Shown here one piece after another: positions 25,040-34,454 of a stretch of DNA of 64,000 nt. How positions within the stretch are numbered: position 1 is the first letter of the stretch; every line of letters begins with the position of its first letter. A model generated the notes under the pieces. That model was not told the DNA's origin, did not search any database, and saw nothing but the letters and a program-made list of their open reading frames with translations. The translations under genes were made by a program, and so were the position numbers. Source of the DNA: an uncultured Myxococcales bacterium (GTDB taxonomy: Bacteria; Myxococcota_A; UBA9042); contig CAISBR010000081.1 in the NCBI GenBank assembly GCA_903883645.1, positions 128,833 through 192,832 of the forward strand. Direction: 5' to 3'.

Positions 25040-27802
25040 CTAGAGCGCGTAGAGCTGAATGTCGTCGATAAACGGGCCGCCGTGGTCATTGTACTGGCTG
25101 TCGCCGGCGTCGAAGCGGACGCGCAGGTACACCGACTTGCCTGCCAATGTACTGGCATCAAAGCTAAACTGCAGCCACTTCTTGAGCGTGTCGCGCGGCA
25201 GCTTGTACGAGACCGTAGCGTTTTGACCAAAGTCGGCGCTCGACGACAACTCGACAAAGGTATTGTCAAAGTTCGCGCCCTGCGACACGTTCGGGTCCTC
25301 TACGTCGAGGTACGCCCAGAACGACACCGTGATCTTCTTCTTATCCGGCACCGCGGTCGTTGTCGCCAGAGTCGCGCTTCCCTGCGGAATCGGCATATTA
25401 TTCGGACAGTTAGCCGCCGTGCAGTAGTTTGTGCCGTTGTTGAAGTTGATCGCGCACGCGCCTTTGGGCATCGGCCCGATGTTGGGGGTCGCATCGACGG
25501 CCCAGGCGACGCCGTTGCCGACCGAAGCGCTGAGGGTCCAGCCGAGCGCCGTGCACTGGTCAAAGGTCCAACTGGCAAACGGCTTGATGCAGGCGAAGTT
25601 GGCGCTGCAGTCGTTGTCGGCGCAGTCGGTCAGGCTGTCCATGTCGTTGTCGATGCCGTCGCTGCAGTTCTCGACGCAGGCGGGCTGGCTGCTGCATTGG
25701 CTGTCGGCGCAGTCGGTGGCCCCGTCGAAGTCGTCGTCTAGGCCGTTGCCGCACACTTCGGCGGTGCCAGGGGCGGCGGTGATGCTCAAGTTGTCGACAA
25801 ACCAGCCCGCGCCGGTGTTGCCCTGGTCGTAGGGCGTGTTGCCCGATATGTTCATGCTGAGCTCGAGCTTGACCTTCTTGCCGATCGCCTCGGGGAAGGT
25901 GACAGTGTAGCCCGTCTTAAGAGTCTTAAGATCATTGGCATTCTTGGCGAGCAAAACCGACTTGAGCTCCGTGCCCGTGGCGGCATCTAGGATGCGCAGC
26001 CGCGGGGTGTCGTTCTCAGGGCTACCGTTGTCGACATCGTAGTATGTATCAAAGGTTACCGTCGGAAGCAGACCACCTGTAGCCGAGAAATCGAGGATTG
26101 GCGAGGTGGCTGTGCCCGTGGGCAGCTGACACATCTGCGGGGCGCCGCCGGTGCCGCCACTGCCGGGCAATAGGTCACAAAAGTCTGTGCCATCGTTAAA
26201 GTTTAGGCTGCAGCCGGTGCTGCTGAGCGCGGCCACCACTGGGCTCTGGTCCACGGCCCAGATGACCTTGCGGGGCGCATTCGGCGGTGTCGGGTCGGGC
26301 ACGCTAACGGCGAACTTGGTCGCAACGTTGCACTCAAAGGTGTCGGCGAAAACTGCGCAGGCCTTGGTGGGTTTGCAGCCGCCACCGGCGCATTGCGAGG
26401 CCGCGGTGCAGGCGATGCCGTCATCGCAGGCTACGCCGTCGTTGGCGGCTTTGTGCAAGCACGCCCCGGTCGAGGCTTCGCAACTATCTGCAGTACACGG
26501 GTTCTTGTCGTCGCACGACTTGGGGGTACTGGCTGCCGTGCACTTGCCGTTGCCGCAAGCCGCTGCGACGCACTTGTCGGCGCTGGTGCACGGCAAGGTG
26601 TTGGCGAGCAAACTGCAATTGCCGGTAATGGGGTCACAGCCATCGGTCGTGCACACGTTGCCGTCGTCGCAGTTGGTGGCGGTGCCCGTGCACTTGCCCT
26701 GCACGCAAGCGTCGTTGGCCGTGCACTTGCTGCCGTCGTCGCACGGCGGCTTGGCCTGGTTCACAGCGTAGACGCAACCCGACTTAGGGTCGCAACTATC
26801 GATGCTACAAGGGTCTTTGTCGTCGCAGTTCTTGGCAGTGCCGCCGGCGCAGCTGCCGTTGCTGCAGGCCTCGCCGGCGGTGCAGGGGTTGCCGTCATCG
26901 CACGCGCCGCTGGCCGCCACCCAGCTGCAGTTGCCGCTGGTCTTGTCGCAGCTATCGGTCGTGCACGGCTTGCCGTCGTCGCAGGTGCTGGTGGGGCCCG
27001 CGCAGGTACCGTCTTTGCAGGCGTCGCCGCTCGTGCAGGGATTGCCGTCGTCGCACGTCGCAGTGATGCTGGTATGCACGCAGCCTGCCTTGCTGTCGCA
27101 AGCATCGGTGGTGCAAGCATTTTTGTCGTCGCAGTCGGGCTTGGTAGCGCCGCCAACGCACTTGAGCCCCTGGCAGGCGTCGCCCTGCGTGCAGGCGTTG
27201 CCGTCGTCGCAGAGCAAGCCAGCTTGGGTCGACCAGCTGCATTGGCCGCCCGTGCAGCCGTCTACCGTGCAGGGGTTGCCGTCATCGCACGACACACCGC
27301 CGCAGGTGACGCCCACGTCGGGCGCGGCCGTGTCGGGTGCTGCTGTATCGGGCGCGGCCGTGTCGGGCGCTGCTGTGTCGGGCGCTGCTGTGTCGGGCGC
27401 CGCGGTGTCGGCCGGTGTAGCGTCTGGCGCCACCGCATCGTCGACCGAAATGATATCAACAGGATCAGCCACATCCGGCTGTGCCACATCTGCCGATTCA
27501 ACGTCGGGTTGCGCCGTGTCGCTGACAGCGGTGTCGGGCTTGGCGGTATCCGCTTCAGCAGTGTCGGGGGCTGCGGTATCCGCCGCATCGGCGCCTGGGC
27601 TCGTGTCGCCGCCGACGGCATCTTCGCCAGCAGCAGTCGAGTCTTGGCTGCCAAGATCGTTGCCGGCAACGGTGGTGTCGTTGCCCCCGCCGGTTGTGCC
27701 GGCCGAGCCTACCGCGCTGGTGCTGCCACCGCTGCAACCCGCAAGCTGTATTGCCGCGCACAGGGCAATAACTATGCTGGCATTCAAGATCTTTGTGTTC
27801 AT
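25040..27802 (-). CDS. Large lipoprotein with CDDGNPCT repeats and two jelly-roll-like domains
   Basis: A 920-residue lipoprotein (lipobox LAGC, Cys at about 23; GAGGA before the ATG). The order is an Asp/Thr/Ala-rich low-complexity region (about 30-165), then about eleven copies of a Cys module of the form CDDGNxCTxDxC (about 165-480). Two similar domains of about 170 residues follow, one with WAVDQSP and CSLNFNDGTDFC, the other with WAVDATP and CAINFNNGTNYC. The two are joined by CGNGLDDDFDGATDC and CSDGIDNDMDSLTDC segments that resemble calcium-binding thrombospondin-type repeats. Likely a surface adhesion or matrix protein; no enzyme motif was seen. Confidence 0.85.
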   Translation of the reverse strand: MNTKILNASIVIALCAAIQLAGCSGGSTSAVGSAGTTGGGNDTTVAGNDLGSQDSTAAGEDAVGGDTSPGADAADTAAPDTAEADTAKPDTAVSDTAQPDVESADVAQPDVADPVDIISVDDAVAPDATPADTAAPDTAAPDTAAPDTAAPDTAAPDTAAPDVGVTCGGVSCDDGNPCTVDGCTGGQCSWSTQAGLLCDDGNACTQGDACQGLKCVGGATKPDCDDKNACTTDACDSKAGCVHTSITATCDDGNPCTSGDACKDGTCAGPTSTCDDGKPCTTDSCDKTSGNCSWVAASGACDDGNPCTAGEACSNGSCAGGTAKNCDDKDPCSIDSCDPKSGCVYAVNQAKPPCDDGSKCTANDACVQGKCTGTATNCDDGNVCTTDGCDPITGNCSLLANTLPCTSADKCVAAACGNGKCTAASTPKSCDDKNPCTADSCEASTGACLHKAANDGVACDDGIACTAASQCAGGGCKPTKACAVFADTFECNVATKFAVSVPDPTPPNAPRKVIWAVDQSPVVAALSSTGCSLNFNDGTDFCDLLPGSGGTGGAPQMCQLPTGTATSPILDFSATGGLLPTVTFDTYYDVDNGSPENDTPRLRILDAATGTELKSVLLAKNANDLKTLKTGYTVTFPEAIGKKVKLELSMNISGNTPYDQGNTGAGWFVDNLSITAAPGTAEVCGNGLDDDFDGATDCADSQCSSQPACVENCSDGIDNDMDSLTDCADNDCSANFACIKPFASWTFDQCTALGWTLSASVGNGVAWAVDATPNIGPMPKGACAINFNNGTNYCTAANCPNNMPIPQGSATLATTTAVPDKKKITVSFWAYLDVEDPNVSQGANFDNTFVELSSSADFGQNATVSYKLPRDTLKKWLQFSFDASTLAGKSVYLRVRFDAGDSQYNDHGGPFIDDIQLYAL
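27317..27406. repeat. 15-bp tandem repeat encoding PDTAA units
   Basis: Six adjacent 15-base units, mostly GTCGGGCGC plus a variable end, encode repeated PDTAA in the Asp/Thr/Ala-rich spacer of the lipoprotein gene. The units differ by silent changes, so this is not a recent perfect expansion. Confidence 0.9.
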
Positions 27803-27888
27803 CGTCTTCCTCGTCTTGGGTCGCCGGCGCTCCGCACCCTTGACACCTTAGCCATGCCGCAAACGCGAAGCAAGCCGTAGCCGCCGAG

Positions 27889-28932
27889 CTAGCGACACGC
27901 CGCCACCACGCCCGCCATCTGCGCCTGTTGCCGGCCGATTTGCCGCGCCAACTGCCACTGATTGCGCGCCCGCACCAAGTTGTGCTCGCCGCGGCTGGCA
28001 AAGCGCGCAGGGTCCCAGCCAAAATAGCTCTCGTTTAGCGCGTCGCCGGCAAAACGCGCCGCCAGCTCTAGAGCAATGCGCTGCACCGCCGGAGCCAACG
28101 CCGCCACCTCGGCCTCGGTGAGCCACGCGCCGGCCACCCCTAGATAACCTTGCATGGCCGCTGCAAAAAGCCCCAGATCAAACTGCGGCTGAGGGTCGTC
28201 TTCGCGGCCCGGATTGCACCACGAGCGCATCGCATCGCCCAGCTCGATATCTAGGCTCGACCAGCCCATGGTGTCGAGGTCGATAACCCCACACACAAGA
28301 TCGCCCGCGAACAGCAGATTCGAGACCTTTAGGTCGCCGTGAATGAGCCGTCGCGGCAGCTGCGCAGGCCGGCCCCACGACTGCCATATTTGGCAAAGAT
28401 CAGTGGCAATATCAGCAATCTCAGCGGCATAGCGATGATTCGCGTGGCTTTGCAGCGCCTCGGTCAGCCTCTGCAAGTGCAGGTCGGTGTCGTGCGCACC
28501 GGGCCGACGAAAGGCAAACACATGCAGGCTCTGCCGCACAGCGCTGTGGAAGCGCGCAATCATGGCGCCCGCGTTCTGTGCTTGGGCGGTATTCTCTAGG
28601 CGATGCAAGGTCTTGCCGGGCAAACGCGTCAGTATCCGCCACGCCGCGCCATCGACCACGACACCCGGCTGGCCGTCGCGACTTGGCACCAGCTCGGGCA
28701 CCGGCACGCCGCCAGCGCGCAGCTCGGGTAAAAGCGCTGCAATATCGCTATTGACTGCCGGAGCAAAAATCGGATGCAGCCGCTGCAGCACATGCCGCTG
28801 CCCAAGGGCAAAGGTGGCGTTGATCAGCCCGCCCGCCAGCGTCTCGACCGGCAAGTCGGCGGCCGGCACGGGCCCTGCGCCATCATCGAGCGGCCCGTAG
28901 AGCGCAAGAATGTTGTGGATATCGCTCGCCAT
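27889..28932 (-). CDS. Aminoglycoside phosphotransferase-fold kinase, possibly N-acetylhexosamine kinase-like
   Basis: A 347-residue small-molecule kinase of the APH/ChoK fold. LIHGDLKVSNLLF is the catalytic loop, with Asp and Asn, and GVIDLDTMGWSSLDIELGD is the metal-binding segment. The LDT plus DIELGDAMRSWCN pattern is reminiscent of NahK-type N-acetylhexosamine 1-kinases. Homoserine kinase or another small sugar kinase is also possible. I chose the ATG at 28932 (MASDIHNIL); the upstream ATG at 28968 adds 12 residues with no family-like features. The gene is divergent from cutA. Confidence 0.8.
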   Translation of the reverse strand: MASDIHNILALYGPLDDGAGPVPAADLPVETLAGGLINATFALGQRHVLQRLHPIFAPAVNSDIAALLPELRAGGVPVPELVPSRDGQPGVVVDGAAWRILTRLPGKTLHRLENTAQAQNAGAMIARFHSAVRQSLHVFAFRRPGAHDTDLHLQRLTEALQSHANHRYAAEIADIATDLCQIWQSWGRPAQLPRRLIHGDLKVSNLLFAGDLVCGVIDLDTMGWSSLDIELGDAMRSWCNPGREDDPQPQFDLGLFAAAMQGYLGVAGAWLTEAEVAALAPAVQRIALELAARFAGDALNESYFGWDPARFASRGEHNLVRARNQWQLARQIGRQQAQMAGVVAACR

Positions 28933-29046
28933 GCCGCGATCGTACACTGCCAGCGGCGGCGGCGCCAATTGCGTGCTGGTCGCAAGTTGTGGCTCTTGGT
29001 GGGGCCGCGACTGCGATAGACCGGCCCCCAGCCAGCGAGGAAGTCG

Positions 29047-29364
29047 ATGTTGTCTGTAATTTTAAGCAGTTGTCCGCCCAATCAGGCCGCTGGCTTGGCG
29101 CGCGCCTTGGTCGAACAGCGACTCGCCGCGTGCGTGTCGGTGCTGCCCGGCGTGCAGTCCACCTACCGCTGGCAGGGCGAAGTCCAGTGTGAACTCGAGG
29201 CTTTGTTGCTAATCAAGACGCCAAGTGAGCGCGTCGCAGCGTGTATGGCGGGGCTAAAGGCGCTGCACCCGTTTGCCGTGCCCGAGCTGGTCGAGCTGCC
29301 GGCGGGGCAGGTGTGGCCCGCGTATCTGCAGTGGGCGATCGAGCAGACCCAACCTATTAAATAG
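29047..29364 (+). CDS. cutA: Divalent-cation tolerance protein CutA
   Basis: A 105-residue protein of the usual CutA length. It has LARALVEQRLAACVSVLPGVQSTYRWQGEV and ELLLIKT-type strands, the trimeric ferredoxin-like fold associated with copper tolerance. GAGGA precedes the ATG by five bases. It converges on nadB with three bases between stops. Confidence 0.93.
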   Translation: MLSVILSSCPPNQAAGLARALVEQRLAACVSVLPGVQSTYRWQGEVQCELEALLLIKTPSERVAACMAGLKALHPFAVPELVELPAGQVWPAYLQWAIEQTQPIK

Positions 29365-29367
29365 GGT

Positions 29368-31023
29368 CTAACTAGCGGGACGCTGCAACACTGTGTCGTG
29401 CAAGCCCATTTCGTCGTCGAGGTCGGGGTAATCGGTCGAGTAATGCAGCCCGCGACTCTCGCGCCGCGCGAGCGCCGACTCTACGATCAGCAGCGCCACC
29501 GCCGTGATATTCCGCAGCTCGATCAGGTCGGGCGTAAGCAAAAAACGCCAGTAATCTTCGCGCACTTCTTGCTCAATGAGCTGCAGCCGCCGCTGGGCCC
29601 GCAACAGGCGCCGGTTGCTGCGCACAATGCCCACGTAGTTCCACATCAAGCGGCGAATCTCGTCCCAACTCTGCGTAACTACAACCTGTTCGTCGGGATC
29701 ACCCGCAGCCCCCGTGTCCCACTCGGGCACGCGCAGCAGGTCGGGACCACCGCCCTCGTCGCGGCGCCGCTCGCGGGTCAGTTCGACCGCCGCCGCCGCC
29801 GCCCGCTTGCCGAACACGACCGCCTCGAGCAGCGAGTTCGACGCCAGGCGATTGGCGCCGTGCAACCCCGTGCAACTCACCTCGCCCACAGCAAAAAGCC
29901 CGTTCAGGCTGGTCTGCCCCAGGTGATTCACCAGCACGCCGCCACACTGGTAATGGGCCGCGGGCACGACCGGAATCGGCTGGGTGCGCATGTCGATACC
30001 CAGCTCCAAGCAGCGCGCGTGGATGGTGGGGAAGTGCGCTTCCAAGAACTCGGCCGGTAGATGGGTCATGTCTAAGAAAACGCAGTCGTCGCCCGAGCTT
30101 TTGAGCTCTGCGTCGATGGCCCGCGCCACCACATCGCGCGGCGCCAGCTCTTTGCGAGGGTCGTAGCGAATCATGAAGGCTTCGCCGCGGCGGTTGCGCA
30201 AGATGCCGCCCTCGCCCCGCAATGCCTCTGAAATCAGAAAGTTTTTCTCGGTCGCGTGGTATAGGCAGGTGGGGTGAAACTGGAAGAACTCCATGTTGGC
30301 CACGCGCGCGCCGGCCCGCCACGCCATCGCCACGCCGTCTCCGGTCGCCACATCGGGATTGGTGGTGTACAGGTAGACCTTGCCCGCGCCGCCCGTGGCC
30401 AGCACCACCGCGTTGGCCGCCACCGCGAGCACACGATTATTAGCGATATCAAGGGCATACACCCCCAAGACCCGGTCATGGCGGCCACCCGGCGTGCCGC
30501 GCCCCGTGCCCCGCGCCAGCCGCGCCCGCGTAATCAGGTCGATCGCCTGGCAGTGCTCGAACACACGAATATTGGGATGCGCCCGCACCCGCGCCGCCAC
30601 CGCCTGTTCAATAGATTCGCCAGTATTATCAGCATGATGGGCTACGCGCCGCGTCGAGTGGCCACCCTCGCGGGTCAGGTGCATCAGGCCGTGGCCATCG
30701 CGATCAAAGTGCACACCCTGCGCCACCAGCCAGTCGATCGCCGCCGGCCCCTCGCGCACGACTAGCTCGACCGTATCGCGCCTGCAGAGCCCTGCGCCCG
30801 CCACCAGCGTGTCGTCTAAGTGCTGATCGAACGTGTCGTGGCGCGGGTCGAGAACCGCCGCGATGCCGCCCTGGGCCCAAACCGTGTTGCTCTCGGTCAA
30901 GCCGCGCTTGGTCAGCAGCGTTACCGTAGCATATTCAGCCGCTTGCAAGGCCACGCACAGGCCGCCAATGCCACTGCCAAGGACCACGATCTCGCTGGCC
31001 AACTGGTTCGAGTCGCTGATCAT
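29368..31023 (-). CDS. nadB: L-aspartate oxidase NadB
   Basis: FAD enzyme of 551 residues that oxidises L-aspartate to iminoaspartate, the first step of NAD synthesis. The dinucleotide-binding motif GSGIGG is at 16-21. TREGGHSTRRVAHHAD near 125 and the HPT/GGEVSCTGLHGANRLASNSLLEA regions match the succinate dehydrogenase/fumarate reductase flavoprotein family and NadB. The C-terminal helical domain ends in GLHYSTDYP, a strong NadB signature. It follows the FHA protein gene by 16 bases on the same strand. NadA and NadC are not in the window. Confidence 0.96.
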   Translation of the reverse strand: MISDSNQLASEIVVLGSGIGGLCVALQAAEYATVTLLTKRGLTESNTVWAQGGIAAVLDPRHDTFDQHLDDTLVAGAGLCRRDTVELVVREGPAAIDWLVAQGVHFDRDGHGLMHLTREGGHSTRRVAHHADNTGESIEQAVAARVRAHPNIRVFEHCQAIDLITRARLARGTGRGTPGGRHDRVLGVYALDIANNRVLAVAANAVVLATGGAGKVYLYTTNPDVATGDGVAMAWRAGARVANMEFFQFHPTCLYHATEKNFLISEALRGEGGILRNRRGEAFMIRYDPRKELAPRDVVARAIDAELKSSGDDCVFLDMTHLPAEFLEAHFPTIHARCLELGIDMRTQPIPVVPAAHYQCGGVLVNHLGQTSLNGLFAVGEVSCTGLHGANRLASNSLLEAVVFGKRAAAAAVELTRERRRDEGGGPDLLRVPEWDTGAAGDPDEQVVVTQSWDEIRRLMWNYVGIVRSNRRLLRAQRRLQLIEQEVREDYWRFLLTPDLIELRNITAVALLIVESALARRESRGLHYSTDYPDLDDEMGLHDTVLQRPAS

Positions 31024-31039
31024 AGAGTTATTCTCGTTT

Positions 31040-31879
31040 TCAAGGGGTAGGGCCGGGGTGACTTAGCTCGATCTCAACGCGAAAAAGCATGGAACCACAA
31101 AGGATTTCGTCGCCAGTCTGCAGCCGATGCGGCAAGCGCTGCACGCGCACAAAGGTACCGTTCAAGCTGCCGCTATCGATGACCTGCAGAAGTCCACCGT
31201 GGCCGATCTCGATGCGAGCGTGGCGACCGCTCATAAATCGGTCGTGCGGAAAGCTGAGATCGGCGCCTTCGCGACCAATGGAGACCACGTCGCGGTCCGT
31301 CGAAAACACCCGCCCCGGCAAGCCGCGGCCGAGCAACTGGGTGACATGCAAGCGCGGCGGCGGCAGGGGAGTCCCAAAGGTTTCAGCTGGTTCATCGCCC
31401 GCCGGCCATGGCTCCGAGCTGATATCCTCGGCTAAGCGCGCCAGCAAGTACTGCTCGCCGGCAAACACCACCTCGCCCGATCGAATCAATGTGGGCTCGC
31501 GGGCGCGGCGAAACACCCCCGAATCCCCTATAATCTCTGTAATATCTAAAGTCTCAGGGCTACGGTCCAGCACCAGATGCTGCGGCGCAAGCGACGGGTC
31601 GGCGGCAAAGCTGAGGTCAGCCTCGCGCCCCAAAACCGATGCCCCGATGGGCACGTCGCTCGTGGCCCCTTCTGCACCGGGACCGCGCAGCACCACCAAA
31701 CGAATTTTCGCAGGCTGCAAAGCACCTTGCGGGGCGGGACCGCTAGGTGGCGGCGGAATTAGCGGGGGACCTGCCACCGCCGACCCTGTGGCCGAGGGCA
31801 TTACGCCACCGCACTTGCCGCAGAATTGGAAGGCAGGTGGCCACGACGCGCCACAGGTGCCGCAGACGATGTTGACCAT
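31040..31879 (-). CDS. FHA-domain protein with N-terminal zinc ribbon (two FHA-like domains)
   Basis: A 279-residue protein. A zinc ribbon (CGTCG...FCGKCG) opens it, followed by a Pro-rich linker. The first domain (about 50-150) has an FHA-like layout with GREADLSF, but the canonical Ser-x-x-His is replaced by PQH. The second (about 185-270) has the full FHA pattern: SIGREGADLSF, MSGRHARIE, DSGSLNGTFV. FHA domains bind phosphothreonine, so this is a candidate reader for the Ser/Thr kinases in the window. The start at 31879 has GAGG five bases upstream. It is divergent from the penicillin-binding protein gene. Confidence 0.9.
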   Translation of the reverse strand: MVNIVCGTCGASWPPAFQFCGKCGGVMPSATGSAVAGPPLIPPPPSGPAPQGALQPAKIRLVVLRGPGAEGATSDVPIGASVLGREADLSFAADPSLAPQHLVLDRSPETLDITEIIGDSGVFRRAREPTLIRSGEVVFAGEQYLLARLAEDISSEPWPAGDEPAETFGTPLPPPRLHVTQLLGRGLPGRVFSTDRDVVSIGREGADLSFPHDRFMSGRHARIEIGHGGLLQVIDSGSLNGTFVRVQRLPHRLQTGDEILCGSMLFRVEIELSHPGPTP

Positions 31880-32017
31880 ACTGGCCTCGCGCGGGCAAGG
31901 ACCCCGCGGCGCCCCCGATGCTTCCACAGACGGCGGGTGGGCGCAACGCTGCGCGTCGAGCGGGCGAGTGAACATGGGCCATCGCGATTGCCCCAGTTTG
32001 GGGTACACTGTGGGGCC
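31880..32017. promoter_or_regulatory. Divergent intergenic region between the FHA protein and PBP1A genes
   Basis: 138 bases between divergent starts presumably contain both promoters. No clear box pair could be picked by eye. Confidence 0.35.
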
Positions 32018-34432
32018 ATGGCCGGCGACCCCACCAAATCCAATTCGAAGTCTGAGCCGCGCAACAGCCCGCCGCGAGTGCCGCAAAACACGCGTACTGC
32101 GCCACCAAAGAAGGGTTGCCTAACGCGGATCGTGGTGCTGTGTCTGGGTATGCTGCTGGCCGGGGCGGGCGTGGGCACTGCGGTCTGGCTGTGGGTCGAC
32201 GCCACCCTTCCCGATATTTTTTCGCTGGCCGCTTATCGCGATCTCGCCAAAGAAAGTACGCGCGTGTATGCCGCCGGCGGCGAGGTGGTGGCGCGGTTTG
32301 GCGACGAAATTCGCACGGTGATTGGCCCGGAGCGGATTCCGCCGACCGTGCGTTATGCCATGGTCTGTGCTGAGGATTCAGCGTTTTACTCGCACCCTGG
32401 GCTCGACGTGACGGGTATCGCCCGCGCGCTGTGGGTCGATGTGACCAAGGGCCGCTATGCCCAAGGCGCTTCGACGCTGACACAGCAGCTCGCCAAGACG
32501 CGCTTCTTAGGCCGCGAAAAGACCTTTACCCGCAAGCTGAAAGAGCTGGTGCTGGCGCGCAAGCTCGAGACGCACCTCAGCAAAGACGAGATTCTGACTA
32601 TCTATTTGAACGAGGTGTACTTCGGCCACGGCCGCTACGGCATCGAAGAGGCGGCGCGCTTTTTCTTTGGGCGGTCGGCCAGTGAGCTCGACTTGGCCCA
32701 AGCGGCGCTGCTTACAGGTTTGGTTAATAGTCCTGCGCGGTTATCGCCCCTGCAGCACCCCGATCGCGCCAAGGCTCGCCGCACCTATGTGCTGGGGCAG
32801 ATGCTGAATCACGGCTACATCGCCCAGGCCGATTACGACCGCGCCGACGCCGCGCCTTTGCCCAGCGCACCAGCAGAGGCAACGGGCATGGGCGGCGACT
32901 GGTATCTCGAGGCTGTGCGCCGCCAAGCGCTTGAAAAAGTAGATAAAAATCTGATCTACAACGGTGGTCTGCGCATCGAGATCGCCATGGATGTGGGGCT
33001 GCAGCAGGCCGCCGAGGATGCCGTGCGACACGGGTTGCAGGGTGTCGATGCCCGCTATAAGGTCGCAACCCCTTTGAAGCACTACGATGATCCGGCAACG
33101 CTGCAGGCCGGCGTCGCCAAATTGATCGCGCAGCAAGGCGACCGTCCGGCAGCTGGGCGCGTGCTGCTCGGCATCGTGCAAGATTTTGATACTACGGCTA
33201 AAGCCTACAAAGTCTCGCTGGGCAGCGTCGATGGCGCTCTGGCTGCCGGCGATCTTGAGCGCTACCGAGCGCCGGCGGATGCCAAGAAGGGCGAGACCCA
33301 AGGCGCGGCAGTCACATTGCGGTCGGGCGATCTAATCCGAGTGTCGCTGCGTGAGAACACGCCCAAAGGCTGGACGCTGTCGCCCGAATTCGGCCCGCAG
33401 GCGGCGCTGGTGGCGCTCGATCCCAAGACGCGGCTGGTGCGTGCGCTGGTGGGTGGCGACGATTTTGATCTGCATCCCTATGATCGCACGCGGGCTTTGC
33501 GGCAGCCGGGGTCTACTTTTAAGACGTTTACCTACGGCGCCGCGATCGAGGCCGGACTAGTGACCGCCGATTCCGAGCGTGTCGATGCCGCCGTGGCCTA
33601 TCCCGTGGGTGGCAAGACCTGGACACCACGCAACTTTTCGGGCGGATACGACGGCAAGTCGCACACCCTGCGCGACGCTTTGGCGCAGTCGATCAACTCG
33701 ATCGCCGTGGCGGTAGCGCAGCAAGTCGGACCGGCGCAGGTAGCCAAGTTCGCGGAACGCATGGGCATTCACAGCCCGCTCACCGTTGGTTTGCCCCTGG
33801 CCCTGGGCGCCAGCTCGGTCACGCTGCTCGAATTGACCAATGCGTATGCCACGATCGCTGCCGATGGCCGCCTCGCCGAGCCGATTTTGATCACCCGCAT
33901 CGTCGATCGCACGGGCAAGGACCTCTACCTGGCGCCGCAAGTGCCGGGCCAAGTGGTCGCTAGCGAGGGCGTTACCAGGCAACTAACTGATATGCTTGGC
34001 GAAGTTGTGCGACGCGGCTCCGGCAAAGAAGCACAGAATGCCGGCCGCCCCGTGGTGGGCAAAACCGGCACCAGCAACGCCAGCCGCGACACCTGGTTCG
34101 TCGGCTTTTCTGCCGACCTATGTGCCGGCGTGTGGGTCGGCTACGACGATCGCAAAGAGATGCCCAAGGCCACTGGCGGTATGCTAGCGGTGCCGATTTG
34201 GACGCAATTCTTCAAGCAGGGCCTAGCCGCCGTACCCGTGCGCCCGCTGCCGCGTTTGCCCCACGTGCTGGCTGGGGCGGTCGCCAACTTGCCCGGGCCC
34301 GCGATCGATGCCGAAGCCGGGGCCGCCGATCTCGACGACTCCGAGCTCGCGCCCGAAAATGTGACCGCACCGCCCGCCGAGCTGCCCAAGCGGCACATGG
34401 ACGCGCCGATCGACGACGATGCGGTGCAATAG
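32018..34432 (+). CDS. Class A penicillin-binding protein (PBP1A-type)
   Basis: An 804-residue bifunctional peptidoglycan synthase. One N-terminal membrane helix lies at about 36-60. The glycosyltransferase 51 domain has EDSAFYSHPG (catalytic Glu119), GASTLTQQLAK at 150-160, RKLKELVLA and NEVYFGHGRYGIEEAA. The transpeptidase domain has the nucleophile in PGSTFKTF (Ser499, Lys502), SQSINS (SxN), and KTGTS at about 682-686. The protein ends in an Asp/Glu-rich tail of about 60 residues. It polymerises and cross-links glycan strands outside the inner membrane. I chose the ATG at 32018 because the cytoplasmic Lys/Arg tail and helix follow directly. Confidence 0.95.
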   Translation: MAGDPTKSNSKSEPRNSPPRVPQNTRTAPPKKGCLTRIVVLCLGMLLAGAGVGTAVWLWVDATLPDIFSLAAYRDLAKESTRVYAAGGEVVARFGDEIRTVIGPERIPPTVRYAMVCAEDSAFYSHPGLDVTGIARALWVDVTKGRYAQGASTLTQQLAKTRFLGREKTFTRKLKELVLARKLETHLSKDEILTIYLNEVYFGHGRYGIEEAARFFFGRSASELDLAQAALLTGLVNSPARLSPLQHPDRAKARRTYVLGQMLNHGYIAQADYDRADAAPLPSAPAEATGMGGDWYLEAVRRQALEKVDKNLIYNGGLRIEIAMDVGLQQAAEDAVRHGLQGVDARYKVATPLKHYDDPATLQAGVAKLIAQQGDRPAAGRVLLGIVQDFDTTAKAYKVSLGSVDGALAAGDLERYRAPADAKKGETQGAAVTLRSGDLIRVSLRENTPKGWTLSPEFGPQAALVALDPKTRLVRALVGGDDFDLHPYDRTRALRQPGSTFKTFTYGAAIEAGLVTADSERVDAAVAYPVGGKTWTPRNFSGGYDGKSHTLRDALAQSINSIAVAVAQQVGPAQVAKFAERMGIHSPLTVGLPLALGASSVTLLELTNAYATIAADGRLAEPILITRIVDRTGKDLYLAPQVPGQVVASEGVTRQLTDMLGEVVRRGSGKEAQNAGRPVVGKTGTSNASRDTWFVGFSADLCAGVWVGYDDRKEMPKATGGMLAVPIWTQFFKQGLAAVPVRPLPRLPHVLAGAVANLPGPAIDAEAGAADLDDSELAPENVTAPPAELPKRHMDAPIDDDAVQ

Positions 34433-34454
34433 CCTGTAATTTGACGATTCGCGG

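Noticed and set aside
27300-27420. Possible CRISPR-like array
   Set aside because: The 15-base units are contiguous, in frame and without unique spacers; they code for a protein spacer.
26393-27880. 495-residue + strand frame
   Set aside because: Antisense to the Cys-repeat lipoprotein; Ala/Val/Gly-rich shadow with no family features.
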